Source: an uncultured Bacteroidales bacterium
GTDB taxonomy: Bacteria > Bacteroidota > Bacteroidia > Bacteroidales > Bacteroidaceae
NCBI GenBank assembly: GCA_902770725.1
Contig: CACXUA010000004.1
Location: forward strand, 1-37,783
Direction of reading: 5' to 3'
Length of the DNA: 37,783 nt
How positions within the stretch are numbered: the first letter of the stretch is position 1; each line of letters begins with the position of its first letter. Shown piece after piece: positions 1 through 10,400 of the stretch. The notes beneath the pieces were generated by a model, which made no database searches, was not told where the DNA came from, and saw only the letters and a program-made list of their open reading frames with translations. The position numbers were made by a program, and so were the translations under genes.

Positions 1-1
1 G

Positions 2-829
2 ATTAAAACTCGTGGCCTGAGCAGCAACATCTTTGCGGGCGAGTACCACTCTGCCTTCAAGGGGCGCGGCATGACTTTCTCCGAGGTGCGCGAGTACCAA
101 TATGGCGACGATATTCGCGACATCGAATGGAACGTGACGGCTCGCTTTGGAAAGCCTTACGTCAAGGTTTTCGAGGAGGAACGTGAGCTGACGGTCATGC
201 TGCTGGTTGACGTCAGCGGCAGTCTCGACTTCGGTTCCGTGAAGCAGTTCAAGCGCGACATGGTGACCGAGATTGCGGCTACGCTCGCCTTCTCTGCCAT
301 TCAGAACAACGACAAGATTGGTGTAATCTTCTTCTCCGACAAGATCGAGAAGTTCATCCCGCCCAAGAAAGGCCGCAAGCACATCCTCTACATCATCCGC
401 GAACTCCTCGACTACAAGCCCGAGAGTCAGCAGACAAACATCGCTTTCGCTCTGGAGTACATGACGAGAGCCATCAAGAGAAGGTGTATCGCCTTCGTGC
501 TGAGCGACTTCCTCGACCAACATTCCTTCCTGCAACCTCTCTCCATCGCAGCCCACAAGCACGACGTCGTTGCCATTCAGGTCTATGATAAACGTGTGGC
601 CGAGTTGCCCAACATCGGTCTGCTGAAGGTGCATGATGCAGAGACGGGACAGGAACAGGTGATTGATACAAGCAGTAAGGCTGTTCGTGATGCGCAGGCA
701 AAGTGGTGGAAGCAGCAGTCGATGCGACTCAAGGACACCTTTAGTCGCAGTCAGGTCGATGCTGTTAGCGTCCGAACCGACCAAGATTATGTGAGTGTGT
801 TAAGAGGGCTTTTTGCAAATCGAAAGTAG
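2..829 (+). CDS. DUF58 domain protein of the Bat operon, 5' end outside window
   Basis: The reading frame is open from base 2, so the gene begins left of the window. The residues before the first internal Met (base 71) read IKTRGLSSNIFAGEYHSAFKGRG, continuing into MTFSEVREYQYGDD and a D-IEWN motif, which is the conserved core of DUF58 proteins. A VWA-like part follows with a DVSGS motif (MIDAS-type DxSxS). No membrane segment is visible in the part present. In Bacteroidota this family sits between a MoxR AAA ATPase gene and batA and is thought to act with them in assembly or chaperoning of an envelope complex; the moxR gene would be expected just left of the window. The stop is 2 nt before the next start, so the genes are co-transcribed. 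The exact substrate is unknown. Family assignment is secure; the biological role is family knowledge only. Confidence 0.9.
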   Translation: MKTRGLSSNIFAGEYHSAFKGRGMTFSEVREYQYGDDIRDIEWNVTARFGKPYVKVFEEERELTVMLLVDVSGSLDFGSVKQFKRDMVTEIAATLAFSAIQNNDKIGVIFFSDKIEKFIPPKKGRKHILYIIRELLDYKPESQQTNIAFALEYMTRAIKRRCIAFVLSDFLDQHSFLQPLSIAAHKHDVVAIQVYDKRVAELPNIGLLKVHDAETGQEQVIDTSSKAVRDAQAKWWKQQSMRLKDTFSRSQVDAVSVRTDQDYVSVLRGLFANRK

Positions 830-831
830 TT

Positions 832-1911
832 ATGAGCGTGAAAAGGCAATTTTTAGTTATAGTATCATGTTTGTTGTTTATCGGCGTCAAGGCACAGGTG
901 CAGGTCGATGTGAAGCTTGATTCGCTCCAGCTCTTCATCGGTCAGCAGACAGGCCTCACGCTTTCTGTCACCCTTGACACGAAGCAGAAGTTACGGATGC
1001 CCGACATCAAGAAGGGACAGGAACTGATACCCGACGTCGAAGTCGTGGAGGTTGGCAAACTCGATACTGCTTTTCTCAACGACGGCAAACGTATGACGGT
1101 CAGCCAAGCCTACACTATCACGGCTTGGGACAGCGCGTTCTATTACCTGCCGCCAATGGAGGTGATGGTCGATACCACACGCTACGAGTCGAAGAGCCTC
1201 GCGCTGAAAGTCTATACAGTCGATGTCGATACGCTCCACCTCGACCAGTTTTTCCCGCCAAACGACATCATGGAGCTGCCCTTCCTGTGGGAAGAGTGGC
1301 GCATGGTAATGTTTGGAAGCCTCTTGTTCCTGCTGATGCTTGCCTGCATCGCATACCTTTGGTATCACGTCAAGCACGGTAAACCCATCGTTCGCTTCAT
1401 CCGCAGAAAGAAGAAACTACCGCCACATCAAGTCGCTATGACAGAGATAGAGCGCATCAAGAGCGAGAGGAAGTGGGCAGAGGAAGACAGTAAGGAATAC
1501 TACACCCTGCTGACCGATACCCTCAGGAACTACATCCGCGACCGCTATGGCTTCAACGCGATGGAGATGACGTCGAGCGAAATCATCGACCGACTCATTT
1601 CGGAGAACAACGAAGAGGCACTCGACGAACTGCGCGAGATATTCCGCACCGCCGACCTCGTCAAGTTTGCGAAGTGGAGCACCCTCATCAACGAGAACGA
1701 CGCGAACCTCGTGGCTGCCGTAGAATATGTCAATCAAACGAAGATAGAACCTGATCCGAATGCTAAGCCCGAACCTGAAATTATCAAGGAGACCGACCAG
1801 AAGCGCCTCACGCAAGTCAAGATAATGCGTGTGGCAATGATAGTTCTGGGTGTTCTCTCCGTGGCTTTGCTGGCTTGGATAATATGGCGTTCGGCAGACC
1901 TTTTAATGTAA
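832..1911 (+). CDS. Bat-operon membrane protein with signal peptide and two membrane segments
   Basis: The product is 359 aa. Residues 1-22 form a signal peptide ending at a KAQ site. Residues 23-150 are a beta-rich extracytoplasmic part resembling the BatD N-terminal region. A membrane segment lies at about 157-179, followed by a basic stretch (RRKKK) and a charged cytoplasmic helical region. A second membrane segment is near 334-352. This is the usual product between the DUF58 gene and batA in Bacteroidales aerotolerance operons, where it is annotated as hypothetical or BatD-like. It probably anchors or scaffolds the VWA proteins, which is inference from context. The start ATG is 2 nt after the preceding stop, and the next gene starts 13 nt after this stop. 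Confidence 0.8.
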   Translation: MSVKRQFLVIVSCLLFIGVKAQVQVDVKLDSLQLFIGQQTGLTLSVTLDTKQKLRMPDIKKGQELIPDVEVVEVGKLDTAFLNDGKRMTVSQAYTITAWDSAFYYLPPMEVMVDTTRYESKSLALKVYTVDVDTLHLDQFFPPNDIMELPFLWEEWRMVMFGSLLFLLMLACIAYLWYHVKHGKPIVRFIRRKKKLPPHQVAMTEIERIKSERKWAEEDSKEYYTLLTDTLRNYIRDRYGFNAMEMTSSEIIDRLISENNEEALDELREIFRTADLVKFAKWSTLINENDANLVAAVEYVNQTKIEPDPNAKPEPEIIKETDQKRLTQVKIMRVAMIVLGVLSVALLAWIIWRSADLLM

Positions 1912-1924
1912 GACATTGAGCATT

Positions 1925-2923
1925 ATGACATTTGAAAACCCACTATATCTGCTTCTGTTGCTTCTGACGATACCCTATATTATATGGTATTGGTTCAAGC
2001 ATAAGGCCTCGACGCCTTCCATCCGAGTCAGCAGCACAGAGGCTATGTTCAAAGCCCCCAAGAGTCTGAGGCAGAGATTGCTGCATTTGCCGCTTCTCTT
2101 GAGACTTGCCTGCTATGCACTTGCCGTGCTTGCTTTGGCTCGTCCACAAACCTCGAACAGTTGGAGCAGCAAGCATACCGAGGGCATTGACATCATGCTT
2201 TGTATGGACGTCAGCACCAGTATGTTGGCCGAAGACCTGAAGCCCAACCGCATCGAAGCAGCCAAGAATGTTGCCCTCGAGTTCATCAGCGGTCGTCCTG
2301 ACGACAACATCGGCCTCACGCTTTTTGCTGGCGAGGCTTACACACAATGCCCCATGACTGTTGACCACGCGGTTCTCCTGAACTTGCTGAATAGCACGAA
2401 GGTCGATATGGCACAGCGAGGTCTCATCGAAGACGGTACTGCGATAGGCATGGGCATGGCGAATGCTTTGTCGCGACTCAAGGACAGCAAGGCGAAGAGC
2501 AAAGTCATCATCTTGCTCACGGACGGTTCCAACAACTGCGGACAAATTAGTCCGAACACGGCAGCCGACATCGCAAAGAGCTTCGGCATACGCGTCTATA
2601 CCATCGGTGTCGGCACAAACGGCACGGCTCGCTATCCTTGGCCCGTTGGCGGACGCATAGAATACGTCAATGTACCCGTGGAGATTGACACGAAGACGCT
2701 CGCCACGATTGCCCGCAAGACAGACGGTGAGTTCTATCGCGCCACGAACAATCAGAAGTTGCACGAAGTCTATCAGGAAATCGACAAGTTGGAGAAGACC
2801 AAAATGAACGTCCGGCAGTACTCCAAGCGCTACGAAGCCTACGGCATGTTTCTGCTTGCCAGCGTGCTCTGCCTCTTGCTGGAGATACTGCTGAGGAACA
2901 CGATATTGAAACGCATACCATAA
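1925..2923 (+). CDS. batA: BatA, VWA-domain aerotolerance protein
   Basis: I chose the ATG at 1925 (332 aa); a TTG three codons upstream (1916) is also in frame but less likely. Two N-terminal membrane segments (about 4-22 and 53-73) precede a VWA domain, and one more membrane segment lies near the C terminus. The metal-binding DxSxS motif is seen as DVSTS (residues 95-99), followed by MLAEDLKPNR, which is diagnostic of BatA/BatB. The TDGSN segment supplies the later MIDAS Asp. BatA and BatB proteins are membrane-anchored VWA proteins linked to oxygen tolerance and envelope stability in Bacteroides and other bacteria. The adjacent paralogue batB-batC has the same motif. Length and order match the family. 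Confidence 0.93.
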   Translation: MTFENPLYLLLLLLTIPYIIWYWFKHKASTPSIRVSSTEAMFKAPKSLRQRLLHLPLLLRLACYALAVLALARPQTSNSWSSKHTEGIDIMLCMDVSTSMLAEDLKPNRIEAAKNVALEFISGRPDDNIGLTLFAGEAYTQCPMTVDHAVLLNLLNSTKVDMAQRGLIEDGTAIGMGMANALSRLKDSKAKSKVIILLTDGSNNCGQISPNTAADIAKSFGIRVYTIGVGTNGTARYPWPVGGRIEYVNVPVEIDTKTLATIARKTDGEFYRATNNQKLHEVYQEIDKLEKTKMNVRQYSKRYEAYGMFLLASVLCLLLEILLRNTILKRIP

Positions 2924-2938
2924 AAGCATACCCCCCGA

Positions 2939-2952
2939 CCCCCTTTAGGGGG
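2939..2952. repeat. CCCCC-TTTA-GGGGG hairpin between batA and batBC
   Basis: A perfect 5-bp GC stem with a TTTA loop lies 16 nt after the batA stop. The flanks (CCCCCCGA before and AGAAATAA after) resemble a small intergenic element common in Bacteroidota and similar to those at 20709-20730 and, in decayed form, 14169-14199. It could be a weak attenuator inside the operon. Just downstream, AT-rich near-repeats (AAATCGT twice, then AAATAGT and AAATTGT) fill the rest of the 75-bp gap. Confidence 0.5.
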
Positions 2953-2998
2953 AGAAATAAATCGTAAATCGTAAATAGTTAAATTGTAAATTACTTCG

Positions 2999-4702
2999 AT
3001 GTTTCGCTTTGAAAGTCCACAATATTTGTACTTGTTGTTAGTGCTCGTGGCACTGGCCGCTATACATTATTATATTATATATAGGAAGAAGCAACAGGTG
3101 AAACGCTTCGGCGACCCTGAGCTGACCAGGCAACTCTTCCTTGGTGTTTCGCGTTGGAGGCCTGAGGTGAAGTTCTGGATAACGATGCTTGCCCTCGCAT
3201 CCTTCATGGTCGCGTTGGCTCGTCCGCAGTTCGGAACTCGCCTCGACACACGTGAACGCACTGGCATTGAGGCAATTATCGCGCTCGATGTCAGCAATTC
3301 GATGCTTGCCGAAGACGTGAAGCCCAACCGTTTGGAGAAAGCGAAGATGATGGTCAGCAACATGGTGGACGGCATGAGGGACGACAAGATCGGCCTGATT
3401 GTCTTTGCCGGCCAGGCCTTCGTGCAGTTGCCCATTACCAGCGATTACGTGAGTGCCAAGATGTTCCTCGAGACCATCTCGCCTTCGATGATGAGTGTTC
3501 AGGGCACAGACATCGCGGAAGCCATCAACCTCTCGATGCGCAGCTTTACTCAGCAAGAAGACGTCTCAAGAGCCATCTTTGTGATAACCGATGGTGAGGA
3601 CAACGAGGCGAGAGGCGTCGAGGCTGCGAAACAGGCTGCTTCAAAAGGCGTCCGCGTTTATGTTTTGGGCATCGGCAATCCTGGCGGAGCACCCATTCCC
3701 ATCCCAGGCACCGGCCAGTACATCATCGACGACGAGGGCAACACGGTCGTTTCGAGGTTGAGCGAGGAGATGTGTCGCGAGATAGCGACGGCCGGAAACG
3801 GCTCCTACATCTACGTTGACAACAGCAGTTCGGCTCAGAAGAAGTTGTCGGAGCAGGTTGACCGACTGGCCAAAGCTAAGATGGAGAGCCAGATCTACAG
3901 CGAATATGACGAGCAGTTCCAGGGTTTCGTCCTCATCGGCATCCTGCTTTTGCTGCTCGACGTCTTCCTCCTCGAAAGGGAAAGCAAATCGACTTGGCTC
4001 AGCAACCTCTTCCACAGAGGACGTCCAGTTGCTGCACTCTTCCTGTTGATTTTCAGCATGACGGCAATGGCTCAGACCGACAGAGACTATATTCGCCGCG
4101 GCAATCGCCTGATGCGCGACAGCGTTTACGACAAGGCTCAGGTCGAATATCAGAAGGCAATCGAGAAGGACAACACGAATCCCATCTCGCACTTCAACCT
4201 CGGAAACGCTCTTCTCTATCAGAACAAAGCTGAAGACGCCATGAAGGAGTATGAAACGGCGGCTCGATTGGAGAAGGACAAGACGCGTCTGGCTCAGATT
4301 TATCACAATATGGGCGTCGTCCTGCAAAGTGCCAAGCAGTTCGATAAGGCAGTAGCATGTTACAGGAACTCCCTGCGAAACGACCCGACTAACGATGAGA
4401 CGCGCTATAACTACGCTTTGAGTCTCTTCCAACTTAAAAAGAATCAGGGAGGTCAGGACAATCAGGATCAGCAGAAGGACGACAAGGGTCAGGACGAGAA
4501 GAAAGAGCAAGAACAGCAGCAACAGAAACAAGAACAAGATAAGAAAGACGAGCAGCAGCAACAACCTCAGCCAGAGCAAATGAGTCGCGAAAACGCCGAA
4601 CAGATGCTGAATGCCGCGATGCAGGACGAGAAAGCTACTCAGGAAAAGATTCAAAAAGCACAACAAAAACGTCAGCAAAAACAGTTGCAAAAACAATGGT
4701 AA
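2999..4702 (+). CDS. batB: Fused BatB-BatC (VWA domain plus TPR domain)
   Basis: The product is 567 aa. Residues 1-330 are BatB: two N-terminal membrane segments (about 8-27 and 58-75), VWA motifs DVSNS at 97-101, T170 and TDGED at 197-201, and a membrane segment at 307-325. Residues 341-358 look like a former signal peptide (RPVAALFLLIFSMTAMAQ), after which TPR repeats run to about 477, as in BatC. A low-complexity Gln/Lys/Glu/Asp tail fills 480-530, with a basic helical end. BatB and BatC are usually described as separate genes; here the reading frame is continuous. The buried signal sequence would act as a fourth membrane segment and put the TPR domain back in the periplasm, on the same side as the VWA domain. 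No frameshift or internal stop is visible. Confidence 0.9.
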   Translation: MFRFESPQYLYLLLVLVALAAIHYYIIYRKKQQVKRFGDPELTRQLFLGVSRWRPEVKFWITMLALASFMVALARPQFGTRLDTRERTGIEAIIALDVSNSMLAEDVKPNRLEKAKMMVSNMVDGMRDDKIGLIVFAGQAFVQLPITSDYVSAKMFLETISPSMMSVQGTDIAEAINLSMRSFTQQEDVSRAIFVITDGEDNEARGVEAAKQAASKGVRVYVLGIGNPGGAPIPIPGTGQYIIDDEGNTVVSRLSEEMCREIATAGNGSYIYVDNSSSAQKKLSEQVDRLAKAKMESQIYSEYDEQFQGFVLIGILLLLLDVFLLERESKSTWLSNLFHRGRPVAALFLLIFSMTAMAQTDRDYIRRGNRLMRDSVYDKAQVEYQKAIEKDNTNPISHFNLGNALLYQNKAEDAMKEYETAARLEKDKTRLAQIYHNMGVVLQSAKQFDKAVACYRNSLRNDPTNDETRYNYALSLFQLKKNQGGQDNQDQQKDDKGQDEKKEQEQQQQKQEQDKKDEQQQQPQPEQMSRENAEQMLNAAMQDEKATQEKIQKAQQKRQQKQLQKQW

Positions 4703-4728
4703 AACGTGGCAGTTCAAAACTACTGCAG

Positions 4729-4828
4729 TGAAGTTGCCAAAGTTCACACGTGAAGTTGCCCAACTTCACACGTTAACTTTGCAAACTTCACACGTGAAGT
4801 TTACCAACTATCCACGTTAAGTTGAAAG
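4729..4828. repeat. 22-bp tandem array of alternating inverted arms (array 1)
   Basis: Four full units (4729-4750, 4751-4772, 4773-4794, 4795-4816) and a partial fifth (4817-4828) repeat with an exact 22-bp period. Each unit is TGAAGTT-like arm, 4-nt GCCC-like loop, AACTTC-like arm, then an ACACG-like spacer. The arms of one unit are complementary (GAAGTT with AACTTC), and each arm is also complementary to the arm across the spacer, so dyad centres recur about every 11 bp. The array fills most of the 138-bp gap between batBC and batD, starting 26 nt after the batBC stop. Three other arrays in the window share this layout. Confidence 0.85.
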
Positions 4829-4840
4829 AGACTCCATAAG

Positions 4841-6685
4841 ATGAAAAGACTTTACACGATACTCACTCTCCTAATTCTTGCGTTAAGTCCTGTCTTTCCG
4901 CAAGTTACACTTAAAGTTCAGGCTCCTTCCCAAGCCGAAGTAGGCCAAAGAATCCGCATCAGTTATGTGGCCAATACGCAGGACATCGAAGACTTCCAGG
5001 TCGGCAACTTCGAGGGCTTCAACGTCCTTTATGGTCCCAGCACCAGTCGATCGAGCAACATCTCGATTATGAACGGTCGCACAACCCAGAGTAGTACGGT
5101 AACCTTTACTTATACCGTTGTACCCACTTCTGAAGGGACTCTCAAGGTGCCTGCAGCAACCATCAAGGTCGATGGAAAGTCCGTCAAGAGCGGCACAGCC
5201 AGCATCGAAGTGTTGCCAGCAAGTCAGCAACATAGTCAGCAACCTCAGAACCAACAGCAAGGTGGCAATCCTCGCCAAGGGCGTCAGCAACAGAGCGCTG
5301 CCAGCTCAGGTCAGATAAGCGGAAGCGACCTCTACATGAGCGTTACAGCTAACCGTAAAAAGATTTATGAACAGGAGGCTGTGATGCTGACTTACAAACT
5401 CTACACGCTGGTGAACATCCAACAAATCTCTGGCGATATGCCTCAGATAGACGGTTGTCACGTTCAGGAACTCGAGCGTTCTGCACAAATGTCACTCAAG
5501 TACGAACGCGTCAACGGCAGGAATTACGGCACGGCCGTCTGGAAGCAATACGTCGTTTTCCCGCAGAAGACGGGCAAGATAAAGATTCCCAGCATCACAT
5601 TCGACACGCAAGTCGAGGTGCAGAACCACTCGATGGACCCCTTCGACATCTTCTTCGGCGGAGGAAGTCTCTCGCAAATGGTTCGCAAACAAATCGTCGC
5701 TCCGGCTGTTGAGATTGACGTAATGCCCCTCCCAACGCCGAAGCCCGACAACTTCTCAGGTGCCGTCGGTAAGTTCACGGTGTCTGCCACTTTGACGCCA
5801 GACCAGGTGAATGCCAACGATGCTGCAACCCTTCGACTCGTCGTCTCAGGTCAGGGCAACATGAAACTCATGAAGGCCCCGACTGTTCGATTCCCTCAGG
5901 ACTTCGAAGTCTATGACCCCAAGGAGAACAACAAGACGACAAATACATCGACAGGAGCAAAGGGAAACATCATTTACGACTATGTCGTAGTACCCCGTCA
6001 CGGCGGAAAATTCTCGATTCCACCGGTTGAATTCTGCTATTTCGACCCAGAACAGGAACGTTACAATACAGTTCGAACAGACTCTTTCCACCTTGCTGTT
6101 GCCAAAGCAAAAGGTCAACCTGTCGCCTACACCCGTGAGCAAGAAGATCTTAACGTGCTGAGTAATGACATTCGCTTTATCAAGTTGGGCGAATACACCA
6201 GCGAGGACGAGGATGACTTCTTTGGAACTTCCTCATATTGGGTCACTTATCTGCTCCTCTTCCTTGCCTTTATCGTTGCCTTCCTTTGGTTGAGACATCA
6301 GCAGAAACTCAATCCGAACTCATGGAGCGTGAAGGGAAAGAAGGCCGGCAAAGTGGCATCTCGCCGACTGAAACAGGCTTCGAAACTTATGCACGCCAAG
6401 GACGATGCCGCTTTCTACGACGAAGTGATGCGCGCGCTGCTCGGTTATGCCGGCGACAAGTTGTCCCTCCCGACCAATGAACTCAACAAGGAGAACGTCA
6501 TTTCTGGCCTCACATCGAGAGGAGTGGAACAGGAAGTTGTCGATTCCTTCATTGCAGTCTTGAGCGATTGCGAGTTCGCTCGATATGCTCCGACTGCCGA
6601 TGCGAACCTTGCAAAAGAGAAGATATATCAGCAGGCTTCAGATGTGATTACGCAGATGAACGCTTCGCTCAAGTCACATAAATAA
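4841..6685 (+). CDS. batD: BatD, oxygen-tolerance membrane protein
   Basis: The product is 614 aa. A signal peptide covers about residues 1-20 (cleavage near VFPQ). The next 440 residues are extracytoplasmic and beta-rich, starting with the [15 protein letters not shown] segment typical of BatD, with a Gln-rich linker ([13 protein letters not shown]) near residue 130 and tandem Ig-like parts after it. One membrane segment lies at about 463-485 ([18 protein letters not shown]), followed by a cytoplasmic helical domain of about 120 residues. BatD is thought to contact the BatA/BatB VWA proteins through its periplasmic part. It lies between batBC and batE, with only 13 nt to batE, which fits the family order. 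Length is in the normal range. Confidence 0.9.
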   Translation: MKRLYTILTLLILALSPVFPQVTLKVQAPSQAEVGQRIRISYVANTQDIEDFQVGNFEGFNVLYGPSTSRSSNISIMNGRTTQSSTVTFTYTVVPTSEGTLKVPAATIKVDGKSVKSGTASIEVLPASQQHSQQPQNQQQGGNPRQGRQQQSAASSGQISGSDLYMSVTANRKKIYEQEAVMLTYKLYTLVNIQQISGDMPQIDGCHVQELERSAQMSLKYERVNGRNYGTAVWKQYVVFPQKTGKIKIPSITFDTQVEVQNHSMDPFDIFFGGGSLSQMVRKQIVAPAVEIDVMPLPTPKPDNFSGAVGKFTVSATLTPDQVNANDAATLRLVVSGQGNMKLMKAPTVRFPQDFEVYDPKENNKTTNTSTGAKGNIIYDYVVVPRHGGKFSIPPVEFCYFDPEQERYNTVRTDSFHLAVAKAKGQPVAYTREQEDLNVLSNDIRFIKLGEYTSEDEDDFFGTSSYWVTYLLLFLAFIVAFLWLRHQQKLNPNSWSVKGKKAGKVASRRLKQASKLMHAKDDAAFYDEVMRALLGYAGDKLSLPTNELNKENVISGLTSRGVEQEVVDSFIAVLSDCEFARYAPTADANLAKEKIYQQASDVITQMNASLKSHK

Positions 6686-6698
6686 TCAAGAAATCACG

Positions 6699-7454
6699 AT
6701 GAAACCGTATATTTTTGTTCTTTTACTGGTCCTCTCCTCTCTTTCGACCTTAGCTGCGACTCCCATAGAAACGAAGACTCTGGCTGATAGCGCTTATGTA
6801 CAAGGTGATTATGAAAAGGCCGTAAAACTTTATGGCAAGTTGGCCAAGCAGAATCCCAATGCAGAGGTTTATTATAATCTTGGCTGTGCCTATTATCGTC
6901 TCGACGATCTTGCTCACAGCGTCCTTTGGTTCGAACGTGCCTTGAAACTCGACCCGAGCAATAAAGATGTGCTCTTTAACCTGGAGCTGGCTCGCACAAA
7001 GACAATCGACAAGATTATCCCGCAGCATGAGTTCATTCTTTTCACCTATTTCCGAAGTATGACGAACTGGTTCTCATTGCGTACGTGGACCATTGTTGGC
7101 TTGCTATCCTTCATCATTATGCTAGTCTGCTTCCTTCTCTTTTGGGGTTCCGACAGCCTGCTTGTACGAAAACTTGCCTTCTCATCGGCAGTTCTTCTCT
7201 TGCTCGTCTCAATACTTGCCAACGTTTGCGCCCTGCAACAAAGGAAGTTCAAACAAGTTCATACGAGTGGTATCATTACTGTTCCGGCTGTTACAGTCAA
7301 GAGTACCCCTGCCGATAATGGTAACGACCTTTTCGTCCTTCACGAAGGAAGTAAGGTAGAAATCCTAGATAGCAGCCTTAAGGAATGGTGCGAAGTGACC
7401 ATTGCCGACGGCAAACAAGGCTGGATTCCCAAGAAGTCGTTTGACCTCATTTAA
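6699..7454 (+). CDS. batE: BatE, TPR and SH3-like membrane protein
   Basis: The product is 251 aa. A signal peptide (1-20) is followed by two TPR-like repeats (about 24-100, with [12 protein letters not shown] and [13 protein letters not shown]). Two membrane segments are at about 128-150 and 157-177, and a bacterial SH3-like domain covers about 190-250 ([31 protein letters not shown]). This domain order defines BatE. It is the last classical bat gene. The gap to the next gene is 33 bp without a clear promoter, so the kinase gene downstream may be read from the same transcript. Confidence 0.9.
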   Translation: MKPYIFVLLLVLSSLSTLAATPIETKTLADSAYVQGDYEKAVKLYGKLAKQNPNAEVYYNLGCAYYRLDDLAHSVLWFERALKLDPSNKDVLFNLELARTKTIDKIIPQHEFILFTYFRSMTNWFSLRTWTIVGLLSFIIMLVCFLLFWGSDSLLVRKLAFSSAVLLLLVSILANVCALQQRKFKQVHTSGIITVPAVTVKSTPADNGNDLFVLHEGSKVEILDSSLKEWCEVTIADGKQGWIPKKSFDLI

Positions 7455-7487
7455 GGTTAAATACACCATCCATTCAAGATATATCAG

Positions 7488-10400
7488 ATGAAAGCCCAAG
7501 CCACCCTTCTCCTCATTATTGCCCTTTTCATCGCCTGTTCTTCTGTCGATGATAGGAATGCAATGGTCGTTTCGGAGAATAACGACTTGGCTTATCGTCT
7601 GCGCTACACAGATATTTCGGCTTCTTTACAAGCTGCAAAGAAAGCTTATTCTAGTTCTTCTGAGAATCCAGACGGCAAAGCAGAAGCGCTTAACAATATG
7701 GCGTATGTTGCTTATCAGCAGATGCGTTATGATCAGGCCCTTCATCTCCTGCAACATGTTTACGGCTTCAGCCGGAACCAACTTGAACTACTTTGTGCCG
7801 ATGTGCTAACGATGAAGGTGATGCAACGTATTGGTCGAGGCAAATCGTTCTTCGATGCTCGCCTTCGTGCCCAGAAACGTCTCAGCCGTATCCTCTCTGA
7901 GGAAGACAATCTTACTGAGCGACAAAAACATCGTCTCCATTATGCTTTGACCGAACTTCACATCGTGGCTTCTACCTATTATTATTATCTCGGCCAAGAC
8001 AGCGCAGCTATCAGCGAGATTCAGGAAGCTGCTCAACATGTGAACCTTGAGACCGATACGACACAATGGCTTTATTATCATTATATGTTGGGTAGTGGCG
8101 GACTCATTGATGGCACTCCAGAGGAAGTGACCATCACGGAGTTCAACCACCTTTTCCGTGTCTATACACTTGCGAAAGCCAATCACTTCACGTATTTTGA
8201 AGCAAATGCTTTGCAGTCGCTTTCTGCAATAGTTGCTGACTCGGTTCGAGCAAATTGGGTAAAACAGCAGCGCATAGATGCCTATAGCTACCTCTTTGGA
8301 GAGCATCTGCGCTGGCAGTCCGACAGCACTCTTTCGTTGAGACACCAGTTTGCAGCAGCCCTGTCGCATCACTCGATTGCTCTCTTCAAGCAGTATCACG
8401 ACCTTTTCCAGACGGCGTGTGCAATGAGAACGTTGGGTGAGGTGTATTTTACAGCCGAACATTATGATGAGGCTCTCAAGAGTTTCCGCAAAGCTCTCCA
8501 TCTCGCTTCTGACTTCAGAAGGTCGCCTTATCAGGTAACTCCCTGGTTGGCAGGCATTCACGAGAACCTCAGCCTTACTTATAGCGCCTTGGGCGACAAG
8601 TTGAGTGCAGATAACCATCGTAATGTCTATCTCGATTTGCTTGATGAATCCAGACAGAACAAAGAACTTGACAGTCGAAAGGCTTTGCTGAAGCAAGAAG
8701 CAAAAGGCGAACGGATACAGTTCTTCTTGCTGTTGTCACTCGTCTTTTTAATCGTCGTTCTTTCTATATTATATTATAGGCAGCTAAAACGCCGTTCGCT
8801 CTCCTTTGAGAAACAAGTACGTGAGATTGCTTCCAGTGAAGACTGTAAACAGGCAGAACATCAGTTACAGAAGTTATTGCAGGATAGCGAAGAGCGTTTA
8901 GATGAGAGTAGGGAGGAGAGTGAAGTCGTGCAGCAACGCATCCTTAACGAGCAAAAGCGACACGTCCTTCAGCGCACAAAGTTGTCCGTAGTATATGCCA
9001 TCATACCATACTTGGACAGAGTCATTGCCGAAGTTAAAAAGCTCGATGAAATGGGAGAAAATGTTTCAGAGCGTCTTTCCTATATTCAGGAGTTGTGCTC
9101 TGGCATGATGACCATCAACGACCGACTTACTTCGTGGATTCAGATGCAACAGGGAAAGCTCAGTCTTCAAGTTTCGCGATTCCCCCTTAAAGACATTTTC
9201 GAGGTTATCTCGATGCAGCAATATGCGTTTGCCCAGCAACAACTCACGCTTGAGGTGCCTGAGACAGACCTTCTGGTCAAAGCCGACAAGGCACTTACTC
9301 TCTTTATGGTCAACACGCTTGTCGACAATGCTCGTAAGTTCACTCCTGCAGGAGGTAATGTAACGATTTTGGCCGATTCCATCGATGATTTTGTAGAGAT
9401 TAGTGTTTGTGACACAGGTGTGGGTCTCTCGCAAGAAGATGTACAAACTCTTAACGACAGCAAGGTTTATGACCCGAATCGTATTGGTATGAAGAACGCG
9501 AGCAAGGGCTTTGGCTTTGGTATCATGAATTGCAAGGGTATCATCAACAGTTACAAGAAACTTTCTTCGCTTTTCAATGTCTGTGACTTCGGCGTCGAGA
9601 GTCAAGAGGGACAGGGAAGCCGCTTCTGGTTCCGCTTGCCTAGGGTATTGCCTTTGCTCTTTTTCTTTGTGTTTAACTTCTTTGCTCATGCGACTCCACA
9701 GCGTTGTTATGAGCTGTTTGATTCTACTTATAATGCAAATGTGCAAGGCCGATATGTTGATGCTTGGCTTTATGCCGATAGTGCCATCAATATGGTCGAG
9801 GAGCCAGTCGACACTGTTTTGCTTGTATCTCTGTATAATGAGCAAGCTATTGCTGCTCAGGCTCTTGCCGAATGGGACGCATATCGTGAGAGCAATGCTG
9901 AGTGTGTTCGTTTGCATCGCTTTTTCAGTTCCGACCATTCGCTTGCTTCCGATTGTCAGCAACTTGAAAAGATGAACGATGATTCGCACGTTCTTTACGT
10001 TCTGATAGTTTTATCGCTTATTGCTTCTCTTGCCTTATTTTACAGGGTTGTTCTTCGCCATCGTCTTCGTCATCGCGCTTCGCTCGACGACCTTTATCAA
10101 CGGCTTACTTGCGTTCTCCGTTCTTTTCCTGAAAATGCAGAGACTTTAGTTGATGAATTAAAGAATATAAGTCACAATCTTGACCAACCTCAGCTTCGTC
10201 AGCCCGTGCTCGAACTTCGTAAAAAGTTTGCTTCATCTTTGGTGATGTTGCAAGAAACTAACGGTTTCATCGAAGATATAGATGAGAAAACGCAGAAGCA
10301 ACGCTTTGAGCTTGATCGCTTGTATGTGATGAATCAGATACTCGATAATTCGTTGAGCACCATCAAACATGAGACGATGTATTTCCCTTCACGCATCAAG

